DNA from: Hetaerina americana | Lineage: Eukaryota > Arthropoda > Insecta > Odonata > Calopterygidae | Direction: 5' to 3' | NCBI GenBank assembly: GCA_022747635.1 | Contig: JAKTNV010000078.1 | Span: 744,001-808,000, forward strand | DNA length: 64,000 bases | Part shown: positions 36,860 through 49,040 of the stretch, piece after piece | How positions within the stretch are numbered: the first letter of the stretch is position 1 | How the letters are laid out: every line of letters begins with the position of its first letter | Translations under genes and position numbers: made by a program | Notes under the pieces: generated by a model | Databases searched by the model: none | Told to the model about the DNA's origin: nothing | What the model saw: the letters and a program-made list of their open reading frames with translations, nothing else

Positions 36860-37085
36860 CTGTATATTATGTATACGAGGTCGTATATATGTATATATAT
36901 ATGGGTCGAGGTAGTCCAGTGGGTAGAGCGTTGGGCTGCTGACCAGAGGGTCCCGGGTTCGATTCCCGGGCATTACATTATTATTATATATACATATATA
37001 TATATATATATTATATATACATATATATGTATATATACACATATAAATACATGTACATTATTATGCATATGTATAAATATATAAC
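36860..37085 (+). repeat. (TA)n tract with embedded tRNA-like module (36903-36978)
   Basis: Between TATATG/TATACA runs lies a tRNA-like segment: A box TAGTCCAGTGG (~36912), an anticodon-arm-like TTGGG-CTGCTGA-CCAGA with one mismatch, and a perfect T arm CCGGG-TTCGATT-CCCGG. The acceptor ends (GTCGAGG and GCATTAC) do not pair, so it is not a functional tRNA. A tRNA-derived SINE head or a tRNA pseudogene is likely. The downstream tail is ATTATTATTATATATACATATA. It sits exactly where the RTE copy at 37085 stops. Confidence 0.7.
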
Positions 37086-39260
37086 TATTTGGTGAAAGCC
37101 TCCTGCCTCAGTGACCATGTTTCCGCGCTGTATATTTCTACGCTTCGTATCAAAGTTTAGATCAGCCTTTTCTTAGCAACCTCACTCAACATCCCTGTCA
37201 TCAACTCCCTCCTACTTGTTAATGCCTCCTTCCAAAGTGCAATTTTTCTCCTTAGGTCGCTACTAATTTGACCATTTCGGTCCAAAACACTTCCGAGACA
37301 CGTAAATTGTTCCACCTGCTCTAGTTATTGCCCTCGTTTTGTAATTTTAAGCTTAGCCTTTTTCTTTCTGGAAAATCACATAACCTTTGTTTTATTACTC
37401 GTAATATTGATTCTCATCCCATATCTATCACACTGAATTTCCAATTCACTCAGCATTGCTTGCAACCCCTTGGCTGACAGACAAATTAGAGCTTGGTTAT
37501 CAGCAAACCTGACTAATTGTACGAACTCCCCACCGACTTTCATTCCTAACTCCAGTTCTTCCCATGCCTCTTTAATCATTTCCTCCGCGCATACGTTGAT
37601 CATCAGAGGTGGTGAAAATGGTCAACAGTGCCTTACACCTATTTCTAATACTGCTTATCCGGACTCTCCGTTCTCCACTCGCACCTGAGCAGTACAGCTT
37701 GCGGATTATCCTCCTGACCCTCCAATCTATTCCTATTTCCAGCATTCCTATTTCCAGCAATATACTCATTAGTTTTTTCCCAATTCACTCTAACAAATGC
37801 ATTTTCAAAATCCGCGAAAAAGAGTATACGTCCTAATTGTATTCTATATCCCTCTTAATTAGTGATCTCTTGATTGCAATGGCATCACGCGAGCGTCTCC
37901 CCTTCCTAAACCCATCATTTTCCCTTCTCTCTATCCTTTAGTTGATGATCCTGAGAACAACATTAGCTGCGTGGGAAATGGAACTTAGTGTTATGTAGTC
38001 TGCATATGATTAGCCTTTACCATTTTCGGAATAGTATCTAACACTGATCTCACAAAATCTTCCGGCAAGATTTCTTTCTCATAGATACTACGAATCAGTC
38101 CATATACTTGTAGACTCTTCCTACCAAATGTTCCTAAACCTTTTAGCAGTTTCGCAGGAATGATGTCAACCACCATGATCTTATTTTAAATTCATCTTCC
38201 TTTATGCCCTTTCTATCTCATATTTGAGTACGCCTGGACCTAAGCTATATTCCGCTACGTCATATTCCCCTTCTATGTCGATACTTGTTGGCCTAAGTTC
38301 TTTACCATACATTTATTAAATACTTTCCTTCCATCTCTCTTGGATCTTTTATATGTCAACTATTATTTTACCCGACATATCTCTAACTGTTAACACAGAT
38401 CTTACATTCCTGCTTCCCGATAGTAATTTACCCTTCTTATATAGCGCACCAATTTCACCCTTACTCTGAAAACTTTACATACCCTCGCACTGCGTCTTCC
38501 ACCATGCTAATTTTGCTTTATTCGTTACCCGTCTCAAATTATTCTTCCTTCTGCCTTACTCCGTGTCTACATACATACTTCCATTTTCTTCTCGCATCTA
38601 TCTTTGTAATGTTTTATCCGTAATCTAAGGTTTCCTTTTCTCATTAACAGTTCCTTTAGCTTCTTTGGCCGCTTTCTATATCCCTTTGTTGATGCATTCA
38701 CATTTTACTTCGATAGTACTGAGCTCTTTACCGTCACCCATGATTTTCTCTACAGCCTGCTGGTACTCCTACCTTGACAATCCATTTAATGCTTTTACAT
38801 TCCATTTTCCACCCCGCTGCTCCTGCCTTATCAAATCAAAATATGATGAAAGAAACCTAAACCAAATTGAAACTAAATTGTTGTTATAGTCCGTATTATC
38901 TCTCCGGATACTGTGCGAATTGATCACAGTGTTCCGAAGCATGTGCCTAACCATAATATAATCTAACGGATACCTTTTTTAGTCACCTGCCTTTTTCCAT
39001 GCTTACCTGCACCTTTTGTGGTGTCTAAATCAAGTGTTGATGATGACTAAACTCTGTCTCCTGCAGAATTAAATTGCAATCTTTTCCTGGTAATTTCTCG
39101 TACGTAAACCGTCGACCCTTACCTAATCACCATATCTTCCTTCACCTACCGTCGTATTTCAATCCCCCATCACTATCAAATATTTCCCTGCCGGAACGCA
39201 CGAGAATATGTCCTCTTAGTGATCGTATATCCAATCGACTTCTTCCTCCTATAATATCAA
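37085..39260 (-). pseudogene. RTE-like retrotransposon, copy 4, 3'-truncated
   Basis: On the - strand the endonuclease remnant (39260-38830) ends in KRYPLDYIMV and a DNTDYNNNLVSI segment matching the catalytic ...SDHNLV box of such endonucleases. Next come QQAVEKIMGDGKEL (~38750), VVDIIPAKLLKGLG (38176 on) and FGRKSLQVYGLI, LEIGIDWRVRRIIRKLYCSG (~37740), and the palm GGEFVQLVRFADNQALICLSAKG (~37500). FADN replaces FADD, losing a catalytic aspartate. LEQVEQFTCLG (~37310) and AKKRL, AETWSLRQEAFT (to ~37090) follow. The C-terminal third is absent, cut off at the (TA)n/tRNA-like segment. Loss of the 3' end is not the usual LINE pattern and points to later insertion or recombination. Confidence 0.85.
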
Positions 39261-41480
39261 AATTATGCATTGACCCAACGCATACATTGGAATGAATATT
39301 TATTGTTACTATTAATAAGGTAATACATTGGATAGAAATGATAAAATAGTAAAACCCCAATGTGGAGTTGAGTTGACGACACTAATGCCAATAACAGTGT
39401 TATCTTATAAGTTGATAATTATTCAATTTTAGCGAATTGCTCTTTATAAATCACATACATTTAGTGTAGCATGGCTTATAGAACTTGGTGCTATGATATT
39501 TTTATTTAATTCTATTAGCTTCTTTCATTAAGTAATATCAAAGGAGGTGAAATTAGAACGACAGATAAAAATGTAACTCTGCAGCATTGACATAGTGCAA
39601 TGGGTATAAAAGCACCAAAGTTTTGAAAAATATTAAATTCAGACAATATTTAAATGTATTTTTTCCATACTTAGTAAAAATAAATGTTTGTCGGGAGCAA
39701 ATTTTTTGTAATGAGTGAGCATACTAAAAACGTGTCCATCAGAATGAATAATTTATCAGATAGTTATATGTAAATCAAGGCATCACCAGACAATGATACC
39801 CTAACGAGACAAATATTATGATACCTTAATGAAATTGACATTTTTTTAAATGGAAACCCAATTTCCCGGGTGAATTAGCCGTCATAAAAGAGGAATAATC
39901 TATTTCCATATGAGAAAAAATCAATTGGCTGAATGGTATCTTTCCAGAGATATTTTTGCTGCGTAAAAATCATGTGTGTATAGTTTTGAGCTATTATAGA
40001 CTTATGATAATGAATAATGTGGACAGTTACACCTTCATTTTAATCTTTTTGATCCTTGTGGTTTATAATAAATTTGGCTCGTTCAGTTGGATTCCAACGT
40101 GACAATATTTGTGCATACCTATTCTATCATTTTATTTAAATCCTTATACTATCCATCAAATTCAGTGAATTTAACATTTTTCCTGAGATTCTAATTTTCA
40201 AAGTTAATTTTCCTATTAATTCATTAATAATATTTATTCTAATGTTTAATCTTAACCTCAAAATGGACGGAACTTCGTTTAAAGTTAGAAGATGAAATAT
40301 TATCCATAAAATAAATGTCCCTAGCTGTTACACAGCAAACACCACTGCAATCTAACTAATAAATTATAACCCTCTGCTATAGCCTTTATGGCACCAATTG
40401 TATTTTAAATTAGTGATAGTTAGATTAGGAAGCTGTCAACTAGGTGATTAATATATTCATATTACGATTTTCTTCCTATAACAAACCAATATTTTCATAT
40501 GTTAAAATATCCCTCTCAGGTTCCAATGAGTGGCTTTCACCAATAACGAAACGTATTTTCTCTTAGACGAATTTACTCTTACCAAATATATGAAAGAATT
40601 CCCAAAAAGTAGCAATCTGAGTTTTGGTCGCTGATGTGGCAAATGGTTTTCATTTAAATCCGAACATTTAAATAGGCTACGTAGATAGAATAAAGTAGTA
40701 CCTCTACAACATTTCACGAGAGAAAAATATATATGGAGAATTGAGAGGTGGGAAAAACTACATTTTTGGTGATGCCGTCTTAGTTTCAGATAGGTGTGAA
40801 CTGATAATTACAGTTAATTAGCATATTTAAGGTACTTATCTTAGTAATGAGATAATATTGCTAGATTCTCTTTGCGCGATATTGCATCCAAATAATTCCT
40901 ATATAAAATCCGAATTACCAACGGAAAGACTGTGCAATTGCTAATTTGTGAGTATCATTTTTAATCAGCTTTTGGATATTACTACGTAATTTTTGCTTAA
41001 TATTTAGAATGATGCGAATGTTCCAATTCATCTTTAAATCTTTATTGTTGTAAAGATATTTGGCACTCAAAAAATCACATTACCTTGGTGAATTTAGGGG
41101 TATTCTTTATCCTCGGGAACCAAACCTGGACTCCCCAATCAGTAGCCAAACACTACCTCTCCATAACCAATACAAGTGACTAGTTTTTGCTCTGATTACG
41201 AAATCGAGAAATTTTTAAAACTTTCTGTAATAAATTAAATTAAAAATCCATTTCTTGAGGAAATCTTGTGATACATATTTCGAAAGGTTGTTTTCTAAAC
41301 TGCTTCCTTGAATTCCATTTTGAACACATATATGAGCGATTCACCTGTAAAAGACGATCTGGGACCCCAATTCGGGGTTCACCACCCAAACCCAGAGTTC
41401 TACATTTACTCTCGGTAAACAAAATTGTTTGTAGGAGAGGGTTATCCTTTGGCCAATAAAAGACGCCATACCTGTCTCAA
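39261..41480. other. A+T-rich, nothing recognised
   Basis: Frames at 40502-40717 (-) and around 41240-41459 (both strands) are short and lack motifs. Confidence 0.55.
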
Positions 41481-42135
41481 GATTGAGTAAGTATGAACTT
41501 ACTAGGGTCACGGAAGAAAAGTGGATTGGATATAGGACGCAATATGCTTCACGGGATAAGGTGCGGGCACGGGAGACGGCGCAAAAAAAAGTGTCACAAA
41601 TAGAGAGGGAAGGAAAAAGTCTTTTTTTTTAAGAGCATCCAAAATCGAAGAAAGTTAGTCATTTGTGAGACCACGGAAGCAGTAATGGAAGGAAGCTGTT
41701 TGTTTTGGAAAAGGTGAGCCCACGTGGAAGCAGTTGAGAGGGAACGGAAGAAGGGTGCTAGAAGACTTAGAAATACGAGCAGGGAATGCGAAACAGGAAG
41801 GGTTGTTTAAGGAGCGCGGGAGATCACGGGAGATGAAGGAAAGGAGCCAACTATAGGGGTCGAGAATAGGGTTACAAAAGAGGGAATGTCTGGAATTCGA
41901 ACGAATTGTTTTGAAGGGGGGGGGGAGTTTGGAAATGGGTAAGGAGAGTGTGAAAGGGGCGAGGGAGGGTTACGGAGGACTGGAAGTAAAATTGAGCGTA
42001 AAACTTTGGGGATAAGATAACGGAGGGAAAGTCGAGAAAGGTAAGGAAGGCGGAGAAGGGGAGTTGAAAGGCGTGGCCGGAAGAGTTCGTGGGTGGTGCA
42101 GGAGGCAAATTCAATCTAAATGGTGAGCAAAGGCT
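41481..42135. other. Strand-asymmetric purine-rich G+C patch
   Basis: About 650 bases, G/A-rich on +, including a G9-type run at ~41917. The 96-codon - frame (41872-42162) is Pro/Phe/Ser-rich, as complementary pyrimidine-rich DNA gives. No repeat unit and no domain. Confidence 0.45.
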
Positions 42136-43480
42136 CACGTGAGGGTACATCATCTGTGTCAAAAAGTTATAATTTTAATGACTCGAAGAGTATTTTAATG
42201 AGTAACCGAGACTTTCCATGCATGATGGTTGGGAAAGGAACATATGCAAACGACATGCACACCTTCCCACGTTTGCCCTTGATATTTTGAAAATAAACTT
42301 GTCGTTGGCCATTAAAATAATCAACGAAGTTAATTTTCCATCTATTGCGATTATAAATTAAAATGTTTCACATATTTTTTAATAGAATGTTATTAAAACC
42401 AAGCAATTTTCTTTAAGAGTGAAATGGAACTTTGGTTAATGTCGAAAATCATCATCTGAGTGCGGTAAACTTTTACATGTAATCTTAGAATAAGAGGCGC
42501 ATGCATTGTAATTATGACTCATTTTAGTATATTTAGACATAAATACTTACCAATTGTATTTTGAGCTGTTCAGACTAGCAACTTTATTCTATGCAACGCT
42601 TTCAAAGGCTTTATGTAAGGAAATTTTAAATAAAAAAAATTGAGTGACTACCGTAGTACAAAAATGGCATTATCATTGCATGTTTGACTTTTCGTGGCAT
42701 TAGGGGTTAAATGAACATTACAAAATCAATTCATGGCGATGATGAAACTTATTTTCAACTGGCGTATTTGGAATCTATTAAATGCAGGTAAAGCGTATCG
42801 TAAAAGAGTCCACACTTGTCTAATTATCCTGGAGTAGAATTGTTACTAGAATACTAATTCTTGTTACCATAGAGTTTATCTCAGAATTACAGTGAAGGTG
42901 AGAAGAATTTACTAGTTTTGTAAAAACTGAGCCCGTGAACCTAGGTTTTGATTTTTTCAGAATTTTAAATTGGAACTATTACTTTTTTGGGTAACGGCTA
43001 TGTTGCTATATTATTTTGCAAGTTTCGGTAGATTTTCGTGATGGATTAAAGAGACAGAAATGGAAGATTTCATGTGGTCATCTCCGTCAATATGCAACCG
43101 TTAGAACAATCAGGCCTCCTGAAAGTGAAAAAAATTTTTCCTTACAAATGGAAGCTGAGAGTCTTTGTATTAAAAAATAGTATTTGATCTTCTGAATCTC
43201 TGGATACCCTGGTTCCTCTTGCTAACTAAAGGCTTTCTTTTTATATAATAAATTTGCCTAATTATTTTGTCGCATAAGACCCTTCATGGTCAATACACTC
43301 AGCAAGATCACTCAGCAGTATCATTATTATTGCACTTCCGTTGTCTTTCAATCCAATGCACCTAAGCCGCTATATTTAACAGCATAAGAGTCACAAAGTG
43401 TTTAACGATACATGCGCAGATAAATAGATAAGAGGTCTTTGTTTGGAAGAAATTGAGACCAAATGGTTCCTTCTTCCATT
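42136..43480. other. No recognised feature
   Basis: A+T-rich; no frame of 60 codons or more after 42162. Confidence 0.55.
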
Positions 43481-43489
43481 TAATTAATC

Positions 43490-43685
43490 ATCGTATACAT
43501 ATTATAATAGCCGTACAATTGATAATTACATACATATACAAAACCTTTACACGTGCATACACTTAAATACACATAGACAGACAGACGTACACACAGATAT
43601 GTACGTCTAAAAAAATAAATATATACTCGTACATTCATACATACATACATATACGTATATAAATTAATATGCACCTAAACATACA
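43490..43685. repeat. Degenerate TACA/TATA microsatellite region
   Basis: Runs of ACATACATACATA and TATACGTATA over ~190 bases. The 64-codon - frame (VYVYLSVCTC-like) is a low-complexity shadow. Confidence 0.8.
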
Positions 43686-44820
43686 AAAAGTAAAATTCAG
43701 TGAAAAAACAAGACTGTAAAGTAGGAAAAGTAAGCAAAGAATGAGTTTTGTGGGAAAAGCTAGGGAGAGCGTGGCGTTACTCACCTAGTAAAAAACCCAC
43801 GCAAGAAAATACCCACGAAGAGAAAAGTACGTATATACGCCTTCAAATGGTACATATATCGATTAAAACATAAGTCAGACGAGATCAATGAAAATCATGC
43901 CATATTAAGGAAATAAAGTGGGAGATCAACGAATTGACTATAAAAATTCCCTAATGTAATTTAACTACTATAGGAAATGTGTGACCAGCATCGTAAAAGC
44001 TATGGGGAGCAGCACCAACCTCGTGTTCCGGAATTTCCGAAAGGGATTAAGAAGGGTAGTCAAGGAGTGTAAAAGGGGAGAACGAAGAAAATGAAGGAAA
44101 AGAAACCTCGAAAATTGAGAAAAGAGTGGAGACGCCAATTTGGTTGTCCCGGCGAAAAGAATTCTGAAGGAAACAAATCCGAATCAAATGAATTCATGGC
44201 ATGTGCTTAGGTCTTTCGCGTTTAATCTTTACGGTCGGAGAAGACATCCCTGATAAAAAAAAGACTTAAAGGGCAACTGATTGCATGGGTAATTTTGAAA
44301 GTTTTCAGAGGAGTAGGGGTCGAAATTGGAAACATATCGAGCAAGAAAATAATATCAGCCGAGTGTCTAGAATTCGAGATAATTGCAATCGGGTCCAAAA
44401 AAAGGAAACATTCGTTTTTTTGTTCCAATTTAAATTTTCTAACATATGACGCCATGTTATTCTATTTTCTAACATAAAACGCCACTTTTGATGTATCGAG
44501 TATTACATTTTTCTAATCAAATTATTGGATATAAACAATCAATAGGTCACAGATATTAACACTTCAGCATTCAGGTTAAACAAGCAACCTTTAATTTATT
44601 TTACTTAGTTCATTTTTATAATATTTTGATTTCATTTGTTCACTTTAATTCATTTATTATGGTTCTTTCATTTATAAAAAAACACTTTTTATCACTTTTA
44701 CCATACTCGTATCTACTAGGACTGTGACGCAAGAGTGAACGTGCATTTTTGTTCACATTAATAATTGTTAAATGTTTAATTTAATTTTTTATTTTTAGCT
44801 GACAATTCATTCGCTATATC
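43686..44820. other. No gene; short tandem duplication at 44433-44490
   Basis: ATTTTCTAACATA.GACGCCA-type units occur twice in direct order around 44436 and 44464. A - strand TTTTTTACTAG|GTGAGT acceptor-donor juxtaposition occurs at about 43785. Otherwise A+T- and purine-rich with short frames. Confidence 0.45.
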
Positions 44821-44852
44821 GTATGGAGCCAGTTTAATTTCTTTAATTTCAG

Positions 44853-44911
44853 TATTTCTTAGCGGCAACCGTTACAAATTATATTGTTGTTTGCGTACGA
44901 CAACAATGAAG
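44853..44911 (+). CDS. Candidate 59-nt internal or start exon
   Basis: A strong acceptor (TTTAATTTCTTTAATTTCAG, ending 44852) and a good donor (GAAG|GTAAGA, junction 44911/44912) bracket 59 nt. One frame is open throughout (FLSGNRYKLYCC then LRTTTMK). It enters in phase 1 and leaves in phase 0. The exon ends ACAACAATGAAG, so it could instead be a 5' exon whose start codon sits six bases before the donor, in a context typical of insect starts. A second acceptor-like TTTCTTAG lies ten bases in. No homologue is recognised. Confidence 0.3.
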
Positions 44912-46090
44912 GTAAGACACGACACTGAATTAAAATATTTCTTTCCCCCAACCAATGGTCGGCCAAGATATCAATGCTACAGTATACCTATGAAATCTGT
45001 TTTTCCCTGTAGCAATGCAAAACCCTATAGGAAAGGTGGTTTAAAAGTTTGACGAGTGGAAAAATAAATTTCAGAAGAAGGCAGATCCAGAGCATCTTTC
45101 ACTGTTTTTCGCCAGTAGTTTTTAACGCTGCTGCTGCCATTGAGGGATAAGAAAGTTAATTAACATAAAGCACTATTTAAATATTGAAAATTTTATCAAG
45201 TGACACCAGTGACACCCACATCAAACCCCGAGGGGTTAAAAATGTTTTTTCTATGACGTTGTAAAAACCAAAGTCTTATACTAAATTTACTCTTGTAATT
45301 CATACTATGTAGATGCTTATTGGGAGTTACCTTTACGGCCTGGGGTCAACCTTAAATTCAACTTTCATGGACATTTCCTTAATTCATTTCATTCACGAAT
45401 GTGTGTGTATTTTCCAAAAGTAAAACATGAAATCACCATTTGTTTACAGTTATTGCTAGTAAAACCGCAAACATTCTTTTACTGTCTTTATGTTTCCAGC
45501 GACCGACAAAAAGGGATGAACGAAATGTGAATTTCACATTTTACTTCAAATTGAAAGATTATTAAATGTTTTCAAAAAATTTTATGGGTGAATAAAAAAC
45601 TAGGAAAATCATATTGCTGAATACGTTCCATCAAAAATGAAAGAAAATTTATTCTTAATTAGAACCCTAGACACATTCATCTAATTTCGTTTGTTTTGCA
45701 TTATCTCTTTGCACAGTGGTACGCTGCCTAAAATTCACCAATTCGAGTAAATGTGATCAATAGAAGTATGTTTCATTAGACAGACTCAGCTGTTGCCAGT
45801 GCGTTTACGTCTGTAACCACCGAATATAACCCAATTAAGTAAACATCAAAGGAGTGATCTCAATATTTTACAGAAGTAATTGTATGAAATAAATAGTATC
45901 CTCTTGGCCCCAGCGGGTGCCACAGATCAATATCCAAGAAGTCGTTAAAGTTTCGGGAGCTTGACTATCAATGCTTGAGCGATTTCAGTCACGATAGGTA
46001 GGTAAATAGTGTGGCGTGACAATTCCTTGTGCTGGCGATGGATTGCTTGATGTATGTGCACGCAACCGCATTTGTACCCGCCGAATGAAA
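44912..46090. other. No recognised feature
   Basis: A+T-rich; nothing readable. Confidence 0.5.
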
Positions 46091-46620
46091 TTAGCGTGGG
46101 CTGTTAAAAGGATCAAAGGGAGTATGGCTCGTCAAAACGAATATCGAATTGGCGCGTCCCGATCTACCGAGAAAAACGACGGAGGAATGCCATTGGAATG
46201 TGGATGGAGAGTAGAGGAAATCACGCATTGTGCACGACTCGAAAGAGCAAAGGAGTGGAAAAGGAAAAGCACGAGGTTGCAAAATGAGAGTAAATAAAGG
46301 CATTCGAGGAAGGGATCCAATTCTAGAAGGGGCGGATGAGAGCATTGTACACAAGGGTGGACACAAAGGCCAACAAACGATCCTCAGCAAGTACGGAAGA
46401 GATGGAGATAGGGTAAATATTAATAAACGAGATCAACGAAGGTATAGGAGGAGTAGGTATGCAGCAAACCAGTTGAACCGGGCGGAAGGAGATGTGGGAG
46501 CCTTTTTTTTCATAAATGATAAGCAAAACCGTCAGGAGTAGATGCGGGAATAGAGATAAAGGCCGGGTGAAACGAGAAGGTGGGGAAGAGATACGGAAAT
46601 TGGGCAATCCCAATGCGATC
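46091..46620. other. Purine-rich G+C patch with overlapping frames
   Basis: Frames of 93-103 codons overlap on both strands (46016-46297 and 46230-46541 on +; 46091-46390 and 46323-46613 on -). The + frames are Arg/Lys/Glu-rich and the - frames Ser/Pro/Phe-rich, the expected result of a G/A-biased strand. Confidence 0.4.
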
Positions 46621-48265
46621 GAGGATCTTCTGTAACATATATCTGTTGTAAATATATGAAATTAGGAGTTCATTTTGGATGAATAAAAATTACATGCATT
46701 TATAAATACATACGCGCAAACGTAATAAGAGTCACGAAAGTGTGTATGAGTATTGTAGAGGTGACGGAAAAAGGATACTCTCTCAAATTTGTGCATTTGC
46801 GCAAGTAATGTGATAATAGTTTTTGTATTACGGTGTGCATGTGTGTATGAATGTATATATTTACATATATGCACATGGTTTTTTGTGGTTTATATACTTT
46901 TCAACCCTGAATAGATTAGATTGTTCAATTGAAAGGTTGCTAGAGGAAATAAGTTGAGAAAGAGGAGAACACATTAGCGAGAAAATCAATTAACATATTT
47001 TAAAACAAATAAAATGGTAATGACTGACAGACAAATGATAACCCTTGTCAAAACAAGTAGAATAATGACAGCAGAATTACTCTCTCGGGATGAGAAATCA
47101 TATCAAGGGTTTGGTTGAAATATAAGAAGGGGAATGGCCGTTTGAAAGAAGTATCGTAGTTTACCTAAGGTTACATAAACAACACAGGGTACTAAAGAAG
47201 ATGGAGGTCCTAGCGGCAAAGGTCAGATCTGGCCAACTGTCACTCTTACAATGGACATACACAAGAAGAACGGATAGGAGACAAAAGGCTCTTATATACA
47301 ATGACACTTAAATATTACCAACTGCACCTTTACCATCACCCATGGGCTAGGATCACACCATGCGAGTACATGCTATATATCGTCCATCGCCACACTCCGT
47401 CCGTAATCACGCACTCCTCACTTTCATATACATTTCAAGATCACGCACCGTTAACACATCATTCACTTTTGCAATACAACTTCTAACATGTCTAACATAA
47501 CTTATATGTAGTAGGGAATGTTTGAACACCAGCTATGCATGCAGGAATATTAGTCCACGTATTCATTGGATTATATATTATCTCTTATACAAATACACTC
47601 GTGCATTTACTAACATACATACCTTTATATAATGAATGAAATACCTACGTTACACTAAATCATTCAATCTTTAAGTATGAATTGATATAACGTATGTTCG
47701 AGCACTTGATTTCGACTTTTTTATGATTGCGTAATGCACGAGGGTAACACGGCTTCTCCAACTTCCAGTGATGGTGCTCATAATTCGTATTCTCTACCAG
47801 TGGTAGATTCTACCAATAAAATTTGCCGCCACAATAATTCCCTCAGTGTCGATATGAAACGCTGGTGTCCTGAGCCAGTCTAAACTTCTAAGCCTTACCT
47901 GCTAAACGTAATTCCTTTGGCATACTACCCGCACAACAACGCTCTCTTCACATAGCAATTTCAGAAAACCTAGAGGATTTTTTCAGAATATCCAAACCAA
48001 TTGCCAAATTAGCGCTTTCTCCTATACGAGATCCAAAATCTCCTAATTTCAACGTCTTCCAAATGTGGCTCAGCTGAAGTGTTTTTACAAATGACTCTTC
48101 TTTTTCCTACCAACCGTCTCAAGAAACCTAGCTTCGTTAAGGCTAACCAACATATTCTTCTGATTTAGGTATCAGATAAAGGATTTGATTTCAGTATAAC
48201 ACCGAAGTATTTCACCGGTTTTTAAATGCTTGACCCCAACTATTTGATATGTGACGTCTTGTTTA
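46621..48265. other. No gene recognised; scattered TA/CA simple sequence
   Basis: Short TGTGTATG/TATATA runs near 46830-46870. The stretch 47830-48160 has somewhat raised complexity and a - strand reading LQLSHIWKTLKLGDFGSRIG, which I cannot assign. Confidence 0.4.
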
Positions 48266-48335
48266 GGATGTCGTATGCTCCCCTGCCACACATCTTTTTG
48301 GTGGCTTGCAGGGTATTGATGTAGATGTAGATGCT
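48266..48335 (+). mobile_element. CR1-like family A 3' terminus with GATGTA tail
   Basis: CTCCCCTGCCACACAT then GGTGGCTTGCAGGGTAT matches the ends at 17.85 and 20.58 kb and runs into TGATGTAGATGTAGATG. LINEs of the CR1 group often end in short direct repeats in place of poly(A), and here the GATGTA unit is visible. Only ~70 bases of the element are recognisable. Confidence 0.7.
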
Positions 48336-49040
48336 ACAGAGCTCTCTGCTGTAAATTTTCCTAATATTTAATTCTCACCTGCATTCTTTACATCAATCCG
48401 ATATTTGGTCTAAATCGTTAGAGGGTGTAGCAACTGCACTCTCGGTTCCCTTGTTGTTATGTAAATCACTCTCTTGTCCAAATAATTTTAGACTTTTACA
48501 CATATTCATTTGACAATTTCACTTCTGTACATCAACTGTTTTGGTGAGAGAAAGGTTTACCAAAGAATAAAAACCATTCAAGGCCTCCTAAGCAACGTAC
48601 AGTGTTGTAATTTCAAGAAAATTTCCGATTTCCGCACCAATATCCCATAGGCATATATAACAAATTCAAAGGTCTAAACATTCGGTAACGGTGTATCGTA
48701 CATCTCTCTACTCTCACCCGTGGAGCACAATGCAATAACTCTTCGTCCTGCTCAACATATTTTTTTTCTTTTCCCCACCCCGTTCTTAAACCCCGCAGGG
48801 GTCCCATCTTTCATTCATATCACCCCACACCTCTTTCCTGGCAGCAACCAAACGCCTACGCAAACTGAACGGCGGCCCCGAAAGCTTCTTTACCAATCAA
48901 ATTCCCTTGAGAGGAATCACGGGGATGTCATCATTTCTGCGCCACCTGTCACCAAAAGGCGGAGAACTCGTCGCACCTCCGGCTGTTCGAATCTTAGCTT
49001 GAAAACTTTTTTCACCTTACACATTGCACAGCAGCATTAG
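48336..49040. other. No assigned gene; 106-codon frame 48720-49040 (+)
   Basis: The + frame MEHNAITLRPAQHIFFLFPT lies in moderately raised G+C and ends LHIAQQH. There is no domain or splice context; a frame this long in such a patch is compatible with chance. Confidence 0.3.

Noticed and set aside
36903..36978. Functional tRNA with GCT anticodon
   Set aside because: Acceptor strands do not pair, the anticodon stem has a mismatch, and a GCT (Ser) tRNA would need a long variable arm, which is absent.
46016..46613. Four overlapping frames suggesting a small basic protein
   Set aside because: Amino-acid composition follows the purine bias of the strand; opposite-strand frames are equally open.
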